Shown: one piece after another, positions 45,912 to 55,027 of the stretch
Layout: the number at the start of each line of letters is the position of its first letter
Numbering within the stretch: the stretch's first letter is position 1
Assembly: GCF_025244705.1 (NCBI RefSeq)
Contig: NZ_CP104207.1
Location: forward strand, 930,001-994,000
Direction of reading: 5' to 3'
DNA length: 64,000 nucleotides
DNA from: Sphingopyxis sp. PET50
Lineage (GTDB): Bacteria; Pseudomonadota; Alphaproteobacteria; Sphingomonadales; Sphingomonadaceae
Notes under the pieces: generated by a model
What the model was told of the DNA's origin: nothing
The model's input: only the letters and a program-made list of their open reading frames with translations
The model's database searches: none
Made by a program: the position numbers and the translations under genes

Positions 45912-47102
45912 TCACCCCCACGCCAGATGCAGATGTTCGAGCGCCATCACGCTGCCGCCGCGGCACGTCTCGTCGCCCTTTTCGACCTGCCGGAAATGGC
46001 CGACACGGGCGAACCAGGCGCGGTAGAAGATGGTCAGCTCCATCCGCGCGAGATGCAGGCCGAGGCAGGTGTGGATGCCCGAGCCGAAGGCGGCGTGGCG
46101 AAAGAACTGGCGCTCGACCGACACGGTCGCGGGGTCGGGATTGAGCGCCTCGTCCCAGCCGACGAGGGGCAGGGGCGCGAGGATGGAATCGCCGGCGCGC
46201 AGCTGCGCGCCCTCCAGCTCGATATCCTCGACGACATAGCGCGGGGTCGCGACGAAGGCGTAGCGGCGCAGCAGCTCCTCGACCATGTCCGGGATCACCG
46301 CCGGATCGTCGATCGCGCGCCGGCGCAGCGCCTCGTCGTGCGCGAGGTGGCGCATGCCGAAGCTCATCGCGTTGGTCACCGTGTCGAGCCCTGCGAGGAA
46401 CATCAGGAAGCCGATCGACATCAGCTCCTCGAAGCTCAGCTTGCGGCCGTCGACATCGCTGCCGATGATCTTAGAGATCATGTCGTCGCGGGGTTCGGCC
46501 ATGCGTTGCTGGATCAGCGCCGCGAGATGCCCGACGATCGCCTGCGCCAGCTGGTTGCGGTTCTCGTTGCTCGCCTGCGAATGGAAAAAGCCGGTAACGA
46601 GCGCGCGGAATTCCTCGAACTTCTGCATCGGAAAGCCGAACAATTCCATGAACACCGCGACGGGCAGGCGCGAACCGATGGCCTCGACGAAATCGCACTC
46701 GCCTTTGCCCGCGACCTCGTCGAGCAGCTGGTCGGTCCACGCCGAGATGCGGGCGTCGAGCGGCTCGATCGCCCTCGATTCGAAGAAGGGGCGCAGCATC
46801 TGGCGATACGGCCGGTGCTCGGGCGGGTCGAGCATCTCGGGGATCATCTTCGGCTGGTTCGGATTGGGCGGGATCGCCAGATAACGGCTGGAGAAGATTT
46901 CGGGATGGCGCACGACATGCTGCACCGACGATCCGGTGTTGCACACCCAGTGCCCGCCGTGCGCATTGGTCCAGAAAACGGGCGGCGCCGTCTCCTTCAG
47001 CTCCCAATAGCGCGCGTGGCAGTCGGCGCGCACGCCGGGATCGGTGATATAGTCGAATTCGAACACCGGCGAACGCGCCGGTTGCGTCTGCGACTCGCTC
47101 AT
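45912..47102 (-). CDS. Cytochrome P450, CYP101-like
   Basis: This 396-residue soluble P450 has the heme ligand Cys in FGSGIHTCLGLHLARMEL, the ExxR pattern near EELLRRYAF, and LAGLDTVTNAMSFGM in helix I, where the Asp-Thr pair recalls P450cam (CYP101). The family hydroxylates terpenoids and other alicyclic compounds. No ferredoxin or reductase gene is near. It is the first gene of a VOC/aldehyde dehydrogenase operon and is divergent from a TetR gene with a long palindrome between them. Confidence 0.92.
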   Translation of the reverse strand: MSESQTQPARSPVFEFDYITDPGVRADCHARYWELKETAPPVFWTNAHGGHWVCNTGSSVQHVVRHPEIFSSRYLAIPPNPNQPKMIPEMLDPPEHRPYRQMLRPFFESRAIEPLDARISAWTDQLLDEVAGKGECDFVEAIGSRLPVAVFMELFGFPMQKFEEFRALVTGFFHSQASNENRNQLAQAIVGHLAALIQQRMAEPRDDMISKIIGSDVDGRKLSFEELMSIGFLMFLAGLDTVTNAMSFGMRHLAHDEALRRRAIDDPAVIPDMVEELLRRYAFVATPRYVVEDIELEGAQLRAGDSILAPLPLVGWDEALNPDPATVSVERQFFRHAAFGSGIHTCLGLHLARMELTIFYRAWFARVGHFRQVEKGDETCRGGSVMALEHLHLAWG

Positions 47103-47120
47103 CTATCCTCTCCTCTTGCA

Positions 47121-47146
47121 GTGATGTAAACGCATGTTTACATCAC
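47121..47146. promoter_or_regulatory. 26-bp palindrome between P450 and TetR genes
   Basis: The perfect 11-bp arms GTGATGTAAAC and GTTTACATCAC are separated by GCAT. It lies 18 bases before the P450 start and 19 bases before the TetR start, the usual position of a TetR operator controlling both directions. Confidence 0.88.
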
Positions 47147-47165
47147 GAGTCAACGGGGAGATGAT

Positions 47166-47729
47166 ATGGCGACGAGCGTCGACACGCCGGGGCGGGATGC
47201 CGACAGGACGCGCGCGGCGATCCTTTTTGCTGCGCAGCAAATCTTTGCGGAAAAGGGGTTCGTCGAGGCGGGGGTGCGCGACATCACCGCGCTGGCGGGC
47301 GTCAATCAGTCGCTCGTCAGCCGCTATTTCGGCGGCAAGCTCAAGCTGTTCGAGGCGGCACTGGCCGACCTGCTCGACGCGCGGCTGATGACCGACCTGT
47401 CGCGAAAGGATTTCGGCAGGCGCATCGTCGCGATCTTCACCGATCCGCGCCGCGACCGGGCGCAGCCGCTGTCGGTGCTGCTCGGCGCCACGGCCGACAG
47501 CGAGGCGCGCGCGATCGCGTTGCGGCTGCTCCGCGACCGGGTGCTCGCGCCGCTGTCCGGATGGCTGGGCGGAGCGGAGGCGGACGCGCGCGCGGCGCGC
47601 TTCATGATCGTCTCGACCGGTTTCTTCACCTATCGCGACCTGTTGCCGCTCGCTGAATTTTCCGGGCCGGTCGAACCGCGCCTGCGTCAATGGCTGGAAG
47701 ACGCGTTCCAGGCCATCGTCGACGACTGA
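47166..47729 (+). CDS. TetR-family transcriptional regulator
   Basis: This 187-residue protein has an N-terminal TetR helix-turn-helix (AAILFAAQQIFAEKGFVEAG, VRDITALAGVNQSLVSRYFG) and a helical ligand domain. The divergent P450 gene and the palindrome between them suggest that it represses the P450/VOC/aldehyde dehydrogenase operon and itself until an inducer binds. Confidence 0.92.
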   Translation: MATSVDTPGRDADRTRAAILFAAQQIFAEKGFVEAGVRDITALAGVNQSLVSRYFGGKLKLFEAALADLLDARLMTDLSRKDFGRRIVAIFTDPRRDRAQPLSVLLGATADSEARAIALRLLRDRVLAPLSGWLGGAEADARAARFMIVSTGFFTYRDLLPLAEFSGPVEPRLRQWLEDAFQAIVDD

Positions 47730-47768
47730 ACCGGAAGCCGTGCACTCGCCGGTCCTATAGAGCCTGTG

Positions 47769-47851
47769 TCCCCGCGAAGGCGGGAACCCATCTCCGGTGG
47801 GTTCAAGATAGCACCGACCGGAGATGTGCTCCCGCCTTCGCGGGAGCACAC
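47769..47851. repeat. Inverted repeat, CCCGCGAAGGCGGG family
   Basis: The arms CCCCGCGAAGGCGGGAACCC and CTCCCGCCTTCGCGGGAGCA are accompanied by an inner pair CATCTCCGGTGGG / ACCGGAGATGTG. It lies between convergent genes and resembles the repeat inserted in the dehydrogenase at 25.98 kb. Confidence 0.8.
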
Positions 47852-47902
47852 GGCTATATGTCCTTGCGGTCGTTATGGTCGCGAGGTGAGGCACCGGCTC
47901 GT

Positions 47903-48850
47903 TTACCCCGCAAGCAGTGCCGCCGGATCGGCGGGCGCGACGAATTGCAGCAGGTGCGCGCGCTTGAGGCAGAAATGCGGGTAAGCCTCGTCGGTCATGC
48001 CGATACCGCCATGCACCTGGATATTGACCCGCCCATTGTCGAGCGCCGCCTGGTCCGCGAGCCGCTTCGCCGCCGCGACGTGGAACGCCATCTCGGCGTC
48101 CGCCGCGTCGAGCGCGCAGGCGGCATAATAGAGCTGCGAGCGCGCGACCGCGGCGCGCACCGCCATGTCGGCGCACATATGCTTGATCGCCTGGAACGAT
48201 CCGATCGGCCGCTCGAACTGCTCGCGCACCTTGGCATAGTCCACCGCCATATCGCGCGCCGCGTCGGCGCATCCGACCGCGAAGGCGGCGGCGAGCAGTT
48301 GCAGGTGCAGCGGCGGGCGCGGATCGCCCTCGGTCCACACCGCGGTTGTCGTCCATTCCTGCCACGCCTGTGTCGTGGAGGGATCGAGCGACGGTCGATG
48401 TTCGGTGACGTGACGCTCGCCGGTCCGTTGGTTGGTGAAGCTGTCGGGAATGTCGAACACCCGCACCGACCCCGGCTGGAGCATCAGCACCGCCGCCGAA
48501 TCCAGGGGGTCGAGCACGCGTAGCGGGCCGGGCTCCTCGACGGTCACCGCCAGCGCGACCTTGCCGTCGAACGGTTCGTCGAACCAGCGGTTGGCGACCG
48601 CGGAGGAAAGCAGGCCGATCGGCGCGAGGAAACGCCCGAGTTCGGCGAACACCAGCGCCTCGGTCGCATGGTCGAGCGCGAGCCCGCCGCTCGCCTCGGG
48701 CGCGGTGATGCGCGACAGGCCCATCGCTTCGAGCTGGTCCCACAGGTTCGCTGGCCGCTCGCGCGCGCCCTCCAGCGGCATGGTGTCGCGGCACCAGTCG
48801 ATGGTCGCGGTGACGAAGGCGCTCTGGTCGTCGTTCGGGGTCAGGTCCAT
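47903..48850 (-). CDS. Acyl-CoA dehydrogenase, small subunit-like of a tandem pair
   Basis: This 315-residue protein is short for the family. It begins MDLTPNDDQSAFVTATIDWC and shows FERPIGSFQAIKHMCADMAV and VQVHGGIGMTDE-type sequence (here INIQVHGGIGMTDEAYPHFC, 20 residues). It follows the larger partner by 58 bases. It is the last gene of the leftward operon that starts at 51915. Confidence 0.9.
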   Translation of the reverse strand: MDLTPNDDQSAFVTATIDWCRDTMPLEGARERPANLWDQLEAMGLSRITAPEASGGLALDHATEALVFAELGRFLAPIGLLSSAVANRWFDEPFDGKVALAVTVEEPGPLRVLDPLDSAAVLMLQPGSVRVFDIPDSFTNQRTGERHVTEHRPSLDPSTTQAWQEWTTTAVWTEGDPRPPLHLQLLAAAFAVGCADAARDMAVDYAKVREQFERPIGSFQAIKHMCADMAVRAAVARSQLYYAACALDAADAEMAFHVAAAKRLADQAALDNGRVNIQVHGGIGMTDEAYPHFCLKRAHLLQFVAPADPAALLAG

Positions 48851-48908
48851 GGGACGTCTTTCGTTCCTGGGCCCCGGCCTGCGCCGGGGCGCGATGCCCG
48901 CTGCGCGA

Positions 48909-50063
48909 TCATCGCGACTTGGGAAGGCCGAGCAGCCGCTCGCCGATGATATCGCGCTGGATCTGCGCGCTGCCGCCCGCGATGGTGCTCGGCGAAGCCG
49001 CGCAGATAGTCGCCGACCGCATTGTCCTCGCCATAGGTGAAATCGAGCATCTCGGGGCCCATCAGCGCCACCGCCATGCGGTCGAGCCGCTGGCCGAGTT
49101 CGGCGGTGAACAGGCGGATCAGCGAGGCTTCGGCGCCGGGCTGTCCGGTGCGCACCACGATCGAAATGTTGCGATAGGTCATCGCGCGCAGCGCCGCGAC
49201 CTCGGCGCGCATCTGCGCCAGATCGTGCGCGATGCGGTGGTCGCGGATCATGCCGTTCGCCCGCGCGCGACCGATCAGATCCTCTATCTCCTGGCTCTGC
49301 TTGACCTGGTCGGCGATGAAGCCGGTGCCGCGCTCGAAGCCCAGCGTCGACATCGCGACCTTCCACCCGTTGCCGAGCCCGCCGACGACGTTGGACAGCG
49401 GAATGCGGACGTCGTCGTAGAAGACCTGCGCGAACTCGACCTGTCCCGACATCTTGCGGATCGGGCGGATGTCGATCCCCGGCGCGTGCATGTCGCAGAT
49501 CACCCACGACAGCCCGCTGTGCCGCCGCGATCCTTCCTCGGTGCGCAGCACCAACTCCTGCCAGTCGGCGACATGCGCGAAGCTCGTCCAGATCTTCGAC
49601 CCGTTGATGACCAGTTCGTCGCCCTCGATCCGCCCGCGCGTCCGAATCCCCGCAAGGTCGGACCCCGCGCCGGGTTCCGAAAAGCCCTGGCACCAGATCG
49701 CCTCGCCCGACAGGATGCGCGGCAGGTGATACGCCTTCTGCTCCTCGCTGGCGTTGAGGATCAGCGTCGGGCCGCCGTGATTGATGCCGACGAAGTTCGC
49801 GCCGATCCACGGCCCGTGCGCCTTTGCATATTCCTCCAGCCAGATGACCTGCTGGACGATCGACAGCCCGCGCCCGCCATAGTCGGCCTAGCCAGTTGAT
49901 CCCCGCCCAGCCGGCTGTCGAACAATTGCCGCTGCCACGCCTTGTCGAAACCGATCGCGTCGGCGGCGTGGAGCGGCCGTTTTTCCTTCGGCACATTGTC
50001 GTGCAGCCAGTCGCGGCATTGCTCGCGAAAGCGCGTCTCCTCGGGCGAGAATCCGATGTCCAT
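48909..50063 (-). CDS. Acyl-CoA dehydrogenase, large subunit-like of the pair, three frameshifts
   Basis: It begins MDIGFSPEETRFREQCRDWL. Shifts near 49908 and 49889 interrupt the segment that should read DSRLAGINWLADYGGRGLS; the middle part then shows WCQGFSEPGAGSDLAGIRT, and a third shift near 48989 (extra base in GCCGAGCACC) precedes GTIAGGSAQIQRDIIGERLL. Corrected, it has about 384 residues and ends GLPKSR. The start overlaps the SDR stop by one base (TGATG). Confidence 0.87.
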
Positions 50064-50971
50064 CAACCGTCCCCGCGCGTGCGGGCGATCGCATCTTTCG
50101 CGCTGCCGCTCTCGACCGCGCGGCGGCCGAATTGCTCGCGGATCGGCACGAACTCGGGCATCACCAGCGACCGGCGCAGCCAGTTGGCGGCATCGACGAC
50201 CAAAGTGTGGCCGCTGATGTAACTCGCATAGGGCGAGCAGAGGAAGGTCGCCGCCCAGCCCAACTCGCGTACCTCGCCGACGCGCTGCCCCGGTATCGTA
50301 TTGTCGCCGCGCTCGCCCTCGCGGTGGCGCGTCATATGCGCGGGCAGGTCGTCGTGCGGAAAGCGCCCCGGCGCGATGCAGTTGACGCGGATGCCGTCGG
50401 GCGCCCACTCGACCGCCAGGCTCTGGGTGAGGTTGGTGACCCCCGCCTTGGCCGCCGCCGAATGCGCGGTGCCGGGACCGCCGGTCCAGCTGTAGGTCGC
50501 GCCGATGTTGAGGATCGCGCCGGGCTTTCCCGCCGCAAGCCGCCGCACCGCGAATTCGCGGCTGCAGTTGTATGTGCCGTTCAGCACGATATCGACGACG
50601 GTGCGGAATCCGTTCGGCGTCATCTCCTCGGCGGGGGCCGGGAAATTGCCCGCGGCATTGTTGATCAGCACGTCGATCGGGCCGAGCTTTGCCTCGATTT
50701 CGTCGAAGGCGCGCGCGATGGCGTCGGGGTCGCGAACGTCGCAGGCGACGGCGATGGCCTCGGCGCCGACCGCGTGGATCGCGGCAAGTCCCGCGTCGAG
50801 ATGCTCGGGCTTGCGGCTCAGCACCGCGATCTTCGCGCCGAGCCGCGCGAATTCGACCGCCATGCCCTTGCCGAGCCCGGTGCCGCCGCCGGTCACCGCG
50901 ACGACCTGGCCATCGTAGGTGCCGTCGGGCAGCGCCTTGGCGCCCAAAGGCGGAGGGGAAGGAAGGCCCAT
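50063..50971 (-). CDS. SDR, 2,4-dienoyl-CoA or trans-2-enoyl-CoA reductase-like
   Basis: The 302-residue protein has TGGGTGLG and NNAAGNF; the catalytic Tyr position reads GTAHSAAAKAG with His in place of Tyr, as in dienoyl-CoA reductases. LSRKPEH after strand 2 suggests NADPH. It resembles the SDR at 38336. It is second in the leftward operon, with a REP-like element between it and the hydratase upstream. Confidence 0.85.
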   Translation of the reverse strand: MGLPSPPPLGAKALPDGTYDGQVVAVTGGGTGLGKGMAVEFARLGAKIAVLSRKPEHLDAGLAAIHAVGAEAIAVACDVRDPDAIARAFDEIEAKLGPIDVLINNAAGNFPAPAEEMTPNGFRTVVDIVLNGTYNCSREFAVRRLAAGKPGAILNIGATYSWTGGPGTAHSAAAKAGVTNLTQSLAVEWAPDGIRVNCIAPGRFPHDDLPAHMTRHREGERGDNTIPGQRVGEVRELGWAATFLCSPYASYISGHTLVVDAANWLRRSLVMPEFVPIREQFGRRAVESGSAKDAIARTRGDG

Positions 50972-50974
50972 TTA

Positions 50975-51118
50975 GATCCTCCCCGGAACGGGGAGGGGGA
51001 CCACCCGAAGGGTGGTGGAGGGGTACCATCGGTTTGCGCGACGTGTCGGCGAGGCGTTCGACCGCACGTGCCCCTCCACCATGCTTCGCATGGTCCCCCT
51101 CCCCCTGCGGGGGAGGAT
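50975..51118. repeat. REP-like inverted repeat within an operon
   Basis: ATCCTCCCCGGAACGGGGAG at the left and CCCTGCGGGGGAGGAT at the right form the outer pair; GACCACCCGAAGGGTGGT and CACCATGCTTCGCATGGTCC form inner hairpins. It separates the SDR from the upstream hydratase and may reduce transcription between them. Confidence 0.8.
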
Positions 51119-51135
51119 CGCTTGCATCCCCATCC

Positions 51136-51915
51136 TTATTTCCCCTTGTAGCTAGGCGCGCGCTTCTCGCGGAGCGCGGCGCGGGCTTCCTGATAATCCT
51201 CGGTCTGGAACAGATAGGATTGCGCATAAAGCTCGGCGCGGGTGCCGGTGCGGATCGTCGGGCCGTGCATCAGGTTGATCATCTCCTTCGCCATAGCGAG
51301 GTGGATCGGCGGCCTGGCGGCGATGTCGCGGGCGATCTCCAGCGCCTTCGCATCCAGCTCCTCGGGCGGCACGACGAAATCGACCGCGCCCCATTCGAGC
51401 GCCGTCGCGGCGTCGATGACTTGACCGGACATCACCATATATTTGGTCCGCGACGGGCCGATCAGCGCGGTCATCATCTGCGTGCCCCCCGTGTCGGGCA
51501 GCACGCCGTACAATATCTCGGGCAGCGCCATCTTCAGCGTCGTGTCGCTGATGCGGATATCGGCGGCGAGCGCGAGTTCGCACCCGCCGCCGATTGCGCC
51601 CCCTTTCAGCGCCGCGACGATCGGCTTGGTCGATTCCTGCATGCGCAGGCGCCCTTCCTGCGCGCGGCGGACGAAATGGAAGTCGCTCTCGTCGCGTGCC
51701 CGATGCCCCAGCACATTGGTGTCGCGGCCCGAGCAGAAGCTCTTGCCCGCCGCGCGGATCAGGATCGCGCTGCTCTCCGTTTCCTCGAGCGCCGCGCCGA
51801 GCCGTTTCTGGAACAGCGCCGACGTCTCGTCGTCCAGCGCATTGTGCCGCTCGGGCCGGTTCAGCGTCAGGATGCGCAGGGCCCCATCGCGCTCGCTCAG
51901 GATCGTTTCCGCCAT
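51136..51915 (-). CDS. Enoyl-CoA hydratase/isomerase family protein
   Basis: This crotonase of about 259 residues has GKSFCSGRDTNVLG and ALKGGAIGGGCELALAADIR as oxyanion loops, and YGVLPDTGGTQMMTALIG. ATG 51915 is preferred because GGGAG lies just upstream; ATG 51927 would add MGVE. It is the first gene of the leftward operon and is divergent from the large SDR operon over operator site 6. Confidence 0.9.
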   Translation of the reverse strand: MAETILSERDGALRILTLNRPERHNALDDETSALFQKRLGAALEETESSAILIRAAGKSFCSGRDTNVLGHRARDESDFHFVRRAQEGRLRMQESTKPIVAALKGGAIGGGCELALAADIRISDTTLKMALPEILYGVLPDTGGTQMMTALIGPSRTKYMVMSGQVIDAATALEWGAVDFVVPPEELDAKALEIARDIAARPPIHLAMAKEMINLMHGPTIRTGTRAELYAQSYLFQTEDYQEARAALREKRAPSYKGK

Positions 51916-51951
51916 TTCCACTCCCATTTTCTTTGCCGTGGGGCTTGCACC

Positions 51952-51963
51952 ACCTATATAACT
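51952..51963. promoter_or_regulatory. Operator site 6, ACCTATATAACT
   Basis: Ten of twelve positions match the shared palindrome, and the right half with its flank, TATAACTAAGTC, mirrors the flank of site 7 (GACTTAGTTATA). It is in the divergent region between starts 51915 and 52003. Confidence 0.65.
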
Positions 51964-52002
51964 AAGTCAATTATGTTGAACGATATCGGGAGAGCATAGA
52001 CG

Positions 52003-52767
52003 ATGGAACTGGGCGGGAAAACGGCGCTCGTCACCGGCGCTTCGCGCGGCATCGGCGCCGCGATCGCGCGGCGACTCGTCGGCTACGCTGGCGCGCATGT
52101 CGCGGTCAATTATGCGGGCAGCCAACCGGCGGCGGAGGCGCTGGTCGCCGAAATCGCCGCTGCCGGCGGCCGGGCCTTCGCGGTGCGGGCCGACGTCGGC
52201 ACCATGGCGGGCATCGAATCGATGCTCGCCGCGTGCGACGATGCGTTCGGCGGCGCCCCCAATCTCGACATCCTCGTCAACAACGCCGGGGTCGGCGGCG
52301 AGGGCGATACGGGCAGCCTGACCAAGTGCAGCGAAGAATTGTTCGACCGCATGATCGCGGTGAACCAGAAGGCGCCGCACTTCATCACCCAGCTCTGCCT
52401 GCCGCGCCTGCGCGACAAGGGCCGCATCGTCAATATCGGCTCGCTCGGCGGGCGCTCGGCGCTGCCGCCCTTCGCCGCCTATGCCGCGACCAAGCGCGCG
52501 TTGCAGAGCCTCACCCTATCGACCGCGGTCGTCGTCGGCCCGCGCGGCATCACCTGCAACCTCGTCGCGCCCGGCGCGGTCGATACCGAGTTCAACAAGA
52601 CGCTCGCCGAAAAGCCCGGCTGGGCCGAAGCGACCGCGAAGCTCACCCCGATGAAGCGCCTGGGCGTGCCCGAGGATATCGCGGGCGCGGTGATGATGCT
52701 CTGCCGCGATGAGGCGCACTGGGTCACCGGCCAGATCGTCGAGGCGAGCGGGGGGCTGTTCCTGTGA
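52003..52767 (+). CDS. SDR family oxidoreductase
   Basis: This 254-residue SDR contains TGASRGIG, NNAGVGG, VNIGSLGG and the catalytic YAATK. It is 50-60% alike by eye to the next gene, so the two arose by tandem duplication. Its stop overlaps the GTG of the paralogue by 4 bases. It is the first gene of a seven-gene operon. Confidence 0.9.
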   Translation: MELGGKTALVTGASRGIGAAIARRLVGYAGAHVAVNYAGSQPAAEALVAEIAAAGGRAFAVRADVGTMAGIESMLAACDDAFGGAPNLDILVNNAGVGGEGDTGSLTKCSEELFDRMIAVNQKAPHFITQLCLPRLRDKGRIVNIGSLGGRSALPPFAAYAATKRALQSLTLSTAVVVGPRGITCNLVAPGAVDTEFNKTLAEKPGWAEATAKLTPMKRLGVPEDIAGAVMMLCRDEAHWVTGQIVEASGGLFL

Positions 52768-53528
52768 GCCAGCTTGCCCAAAAGACCGCCCTCGTCACCG
52801 GCGGCTCGCGCGGCATCGGCGCGGCGATCGTGCGGCGGCTGGGGCAGGCGGGCGCGCATGTCGCGATCAACTATGCCGGTAGCAAGGATGCCGCCGACGC
52901 GCTGGTCGCCGAGATCGAGGGCGCGGGCGGCAAGGCCTTCGCCGTGCGGGCCGACGTCTCGACGCTCGCCGGCATCGACGCATTGTTCGCGGCCTGCGAC
53001 GCGGCCTTCGGCGGGACGCCCAACCTCGACATTCTGATCAACAATGCCGGCGTCGGCCGCGGCGGGCGCGATGGGTCGCTGAAGGGCGCGGACGAGGCGC
53101 TGTTCGACAAGCTGTTCGCGGTCAATGTGAAGGGGCCGCATTTCGTCACGCAGGCCGCGCTGCCGCGGCTGCGCGACGGCGGGCGCATCGTCAACATCGG
53201 CTCGATGTCGGGCAAGGTCGGCCAGCCCTTCGCGGCGAGCTATGCGATGACCAAGCGCGCGGTGCAGAGCCTGACCTTTTCGACCGCGCTCGCGGTCGCG
53301 CGGCGCCGGATCACCTGCAGCTGCATCGCCCCCGGCGCGGTCGCGACCGACTTCATCGCCGAACTGCGCGCGAAGGAGGGATGGGACGAGACGACCGCGA
53401 AGCACACCCCGATGGGCCGCCTCGGCGAGCCCGAGGATATCGCGGGGGCGGTCATGATGCTGCTCGGCGACGATGCGCGCTGGGTGACGGGGCAGGTGAT
53501 CGAGGCGAGCGGGGGGCTCGCGCTCTGA
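52764..53528 (+). CDS. SDR family oxidoreductase, tandem paralogue
   Basis: This 254-residue SDR starts with GTG (MSQLAQKTALVTGG) and has TGGSRGIG, NNAGVGRG, VNIGSMSG and YAMTK. Compared with its neighbour at 52003 the substrate loop (PGAVATDFIAELRAKEGWDE) is similar, so the two may act on related hydroxy- or ketoacyl intermediates, for example opposite stereoisomers. Confidence 0.9.
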   Translation: MSQLAQKTALVTGGSRGIGAAIVRRLGQAGAHVAINYAGSKDAADALVAEIEGAGGKAFAVRADVSTLAGIDALFAACDAAFGGTPNLDILINNAGVGRGGRDGSLKGADEALFDKLFAVNVKGPHFVTQAALPRLRDGGRIVNIGSMSGKVGQPFAASYAMTKRAVQSLTFSTALAVARRRITCSCIAPGAVATDFIAELRAKEGWDETTAKHTPMGRLGEPEDIAGAVMMLLGDDARWVTGQVIEASGGLAL

Positions 53529-55027
53529 TGGCCCTGATGACCGAAAAGCTGCGCGCGATCATGGCGCTCGATCCCGAGCGGACGCAGATCGACTTCGAGG
53601 GCGTCGACTATAGCTGGCGCCGGATCGCCGACAATGTCCGCGCGATCGAGGCAGCGCTCGATGCCATGGGCCTGCCGCAGGATGCGCGCGTCGGCATCAT
53701 GCTGCGCAACCGTCCCGGCCATGTCGCGGCGATCGCTGCGGTGCTCTCGACCGACCGCTGCCTCGTCACGCTGAATCCGATCCTGCCCGACGCGAGGCTG
53801 TTCGCCGATGTCGAGGGTCTGGGCCTGCCGGCGGTGATCGCCGACGCCACCGATCTCGCGCGGCCCGGCCTCGCCGAGGCGCTGGCGCGCGCCGGTTCGG
53901 CGGTGATCGAGATCGGCCCGCGCCTCGAAGGTGCGCGCGTGATCGAGGGGCAGGTGCGCACCGCGATGCAGACCTCGCCCGGCGTCGCGATCGAGATGCT
54001 GACCAGCGGCACCACCGGGACGCCGAAGCGCGTACCGCTCAGCCGCGCCGCCTTCGACGCGAGCTTTCGCGGCTTCGCCAAATATGAGCGCGGCAAGAGC
54101 TTCGACGACCCACCCCGGCTGGCGACGGGCTGCACCATGGTGGTCAACCCGCTCACTCATATCGGCGGCATCTATGGCTGCATCGGGGCGCTGATGGCGG
54201 GGCGCAAGATCGCGCTGCTCGAACGGTTCAGCGTCGATGCCTGGGTCGCCACCGTGCGCCGCCACCGGCCCGCCGTCGCCTCGGCCGTGCCCTCGGCGGT
54301 GCGCATGCTGCTCGACGCCGATGTCGATCCGGCCGATCTTTCCAGCCTCAAATCGCTGATATCGGGCACCGCGCCGCTCGCGCCCGATCTGGTCGACGCC
54401 TTCTACGCCAGATATGGCATTCCGATCTGCAGCAATTACGGCGCGACCGAATTTGCCGGCGCCGTCGCGGGCTGGACGATCGACGATTTCCATCGCCACT
54501 GGGCGGAAAAGCGCGGCGCGGTCGGCCGCGTGCACGCCAATATGGAGGCGCGCGTCGTCGATCCCGATAGCGGCGCCGAACTGCCGCCCGGAACCGAGGG
54601 CCTGCTCGAACTCAAGGGCGGGCAGCTCGGCAACGGCATGGAATGGCTGCGCACCACCGACCGCGCCATACTCGACGCCGACCGCTTCCTGTTCATCAAG
54701 GGCCGCGCCGACAATGCGATCATCCGCGGCGGCTTCAAGGTCCATCCCGACGACGTCGCCGCCGTGCTGGGCGACCATCCCGCCATCCGCGAGGCCGCCG
54801 TCGTCGGCGTCCCCGACGAACGCCTCGGCGCCGTCCCCGCCGCCGCGATCATCCTCAAGGAGGGCGCGACCGCGCCGCAGGACGACGACCTCAAGGCGTG
54901 GCTCAAGGAGCGGCTGATCGCCTATCAGGTGCCGGTCCATATCCGCATCGTCGACGATTTTCCGCGCACCCCGTCGATGAAACCCTCGGCGCCGGGCCTG
55001 CGCGCGCTCTTTGCAGGAGAAGGCTGA
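53528..55027 (+). CDS. AMP-forming acyl-CoA ligase
   Basis: The 499-residue ligase has IEMLTSGTTGTPKRVPLSR, NYGATEFAGAVAGW, IIRGGFKVHPDDVAAVL and the catalytic Lys in TPSMKPSAPG. It is the third acyl-CoA ligase of the island and is embedded in an SDR operon with one-base overlaps (TGATG) on both sides. It activates an unknown carboxylic acid. Confidence 0.9.
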   Translation: MALMTEKLRAIMALDPERTQIDFEGVDYSWRRIADNVRAIEAALDAMGLPQDARVGIMLRNRPGHVAAIAAVLSTDRCLVTLNPILPDARLFADVEGLGLPAVIADATDLARPGLAEALARAGSAVIEIGPRLEGARVIEGQVRTAMQTSPGVAIEMLTSGTTGTPKRVPLSRAAFDASFRGFAKYERGKSFDDPPRLATGCTMVVNPLTHIGGIYGCIGALMAGRKIALLERFSVDAWVATVRRHRPAVASAVPSAVRMLLDADVDPADLSSLKSLISGTAPLAPDLVDAFYARYGIPICSNYGATEFAGAVAGWTIDDFHRHWAEKRGAVGRVHANMEARVVDPDSGAELPPGTEGLLELKGGQLGNGMEWLRTTDRAILDADRFLFIKGRADNAIIRGGFKVHPDDVAAVLGDHPAIREAAVVGVPDERLGAVPAAAIILKEGATAPQDDDLKAWLKERLIAYQVPVHIRIVDDFPRTPSMKPSAPGLRALFAGEG

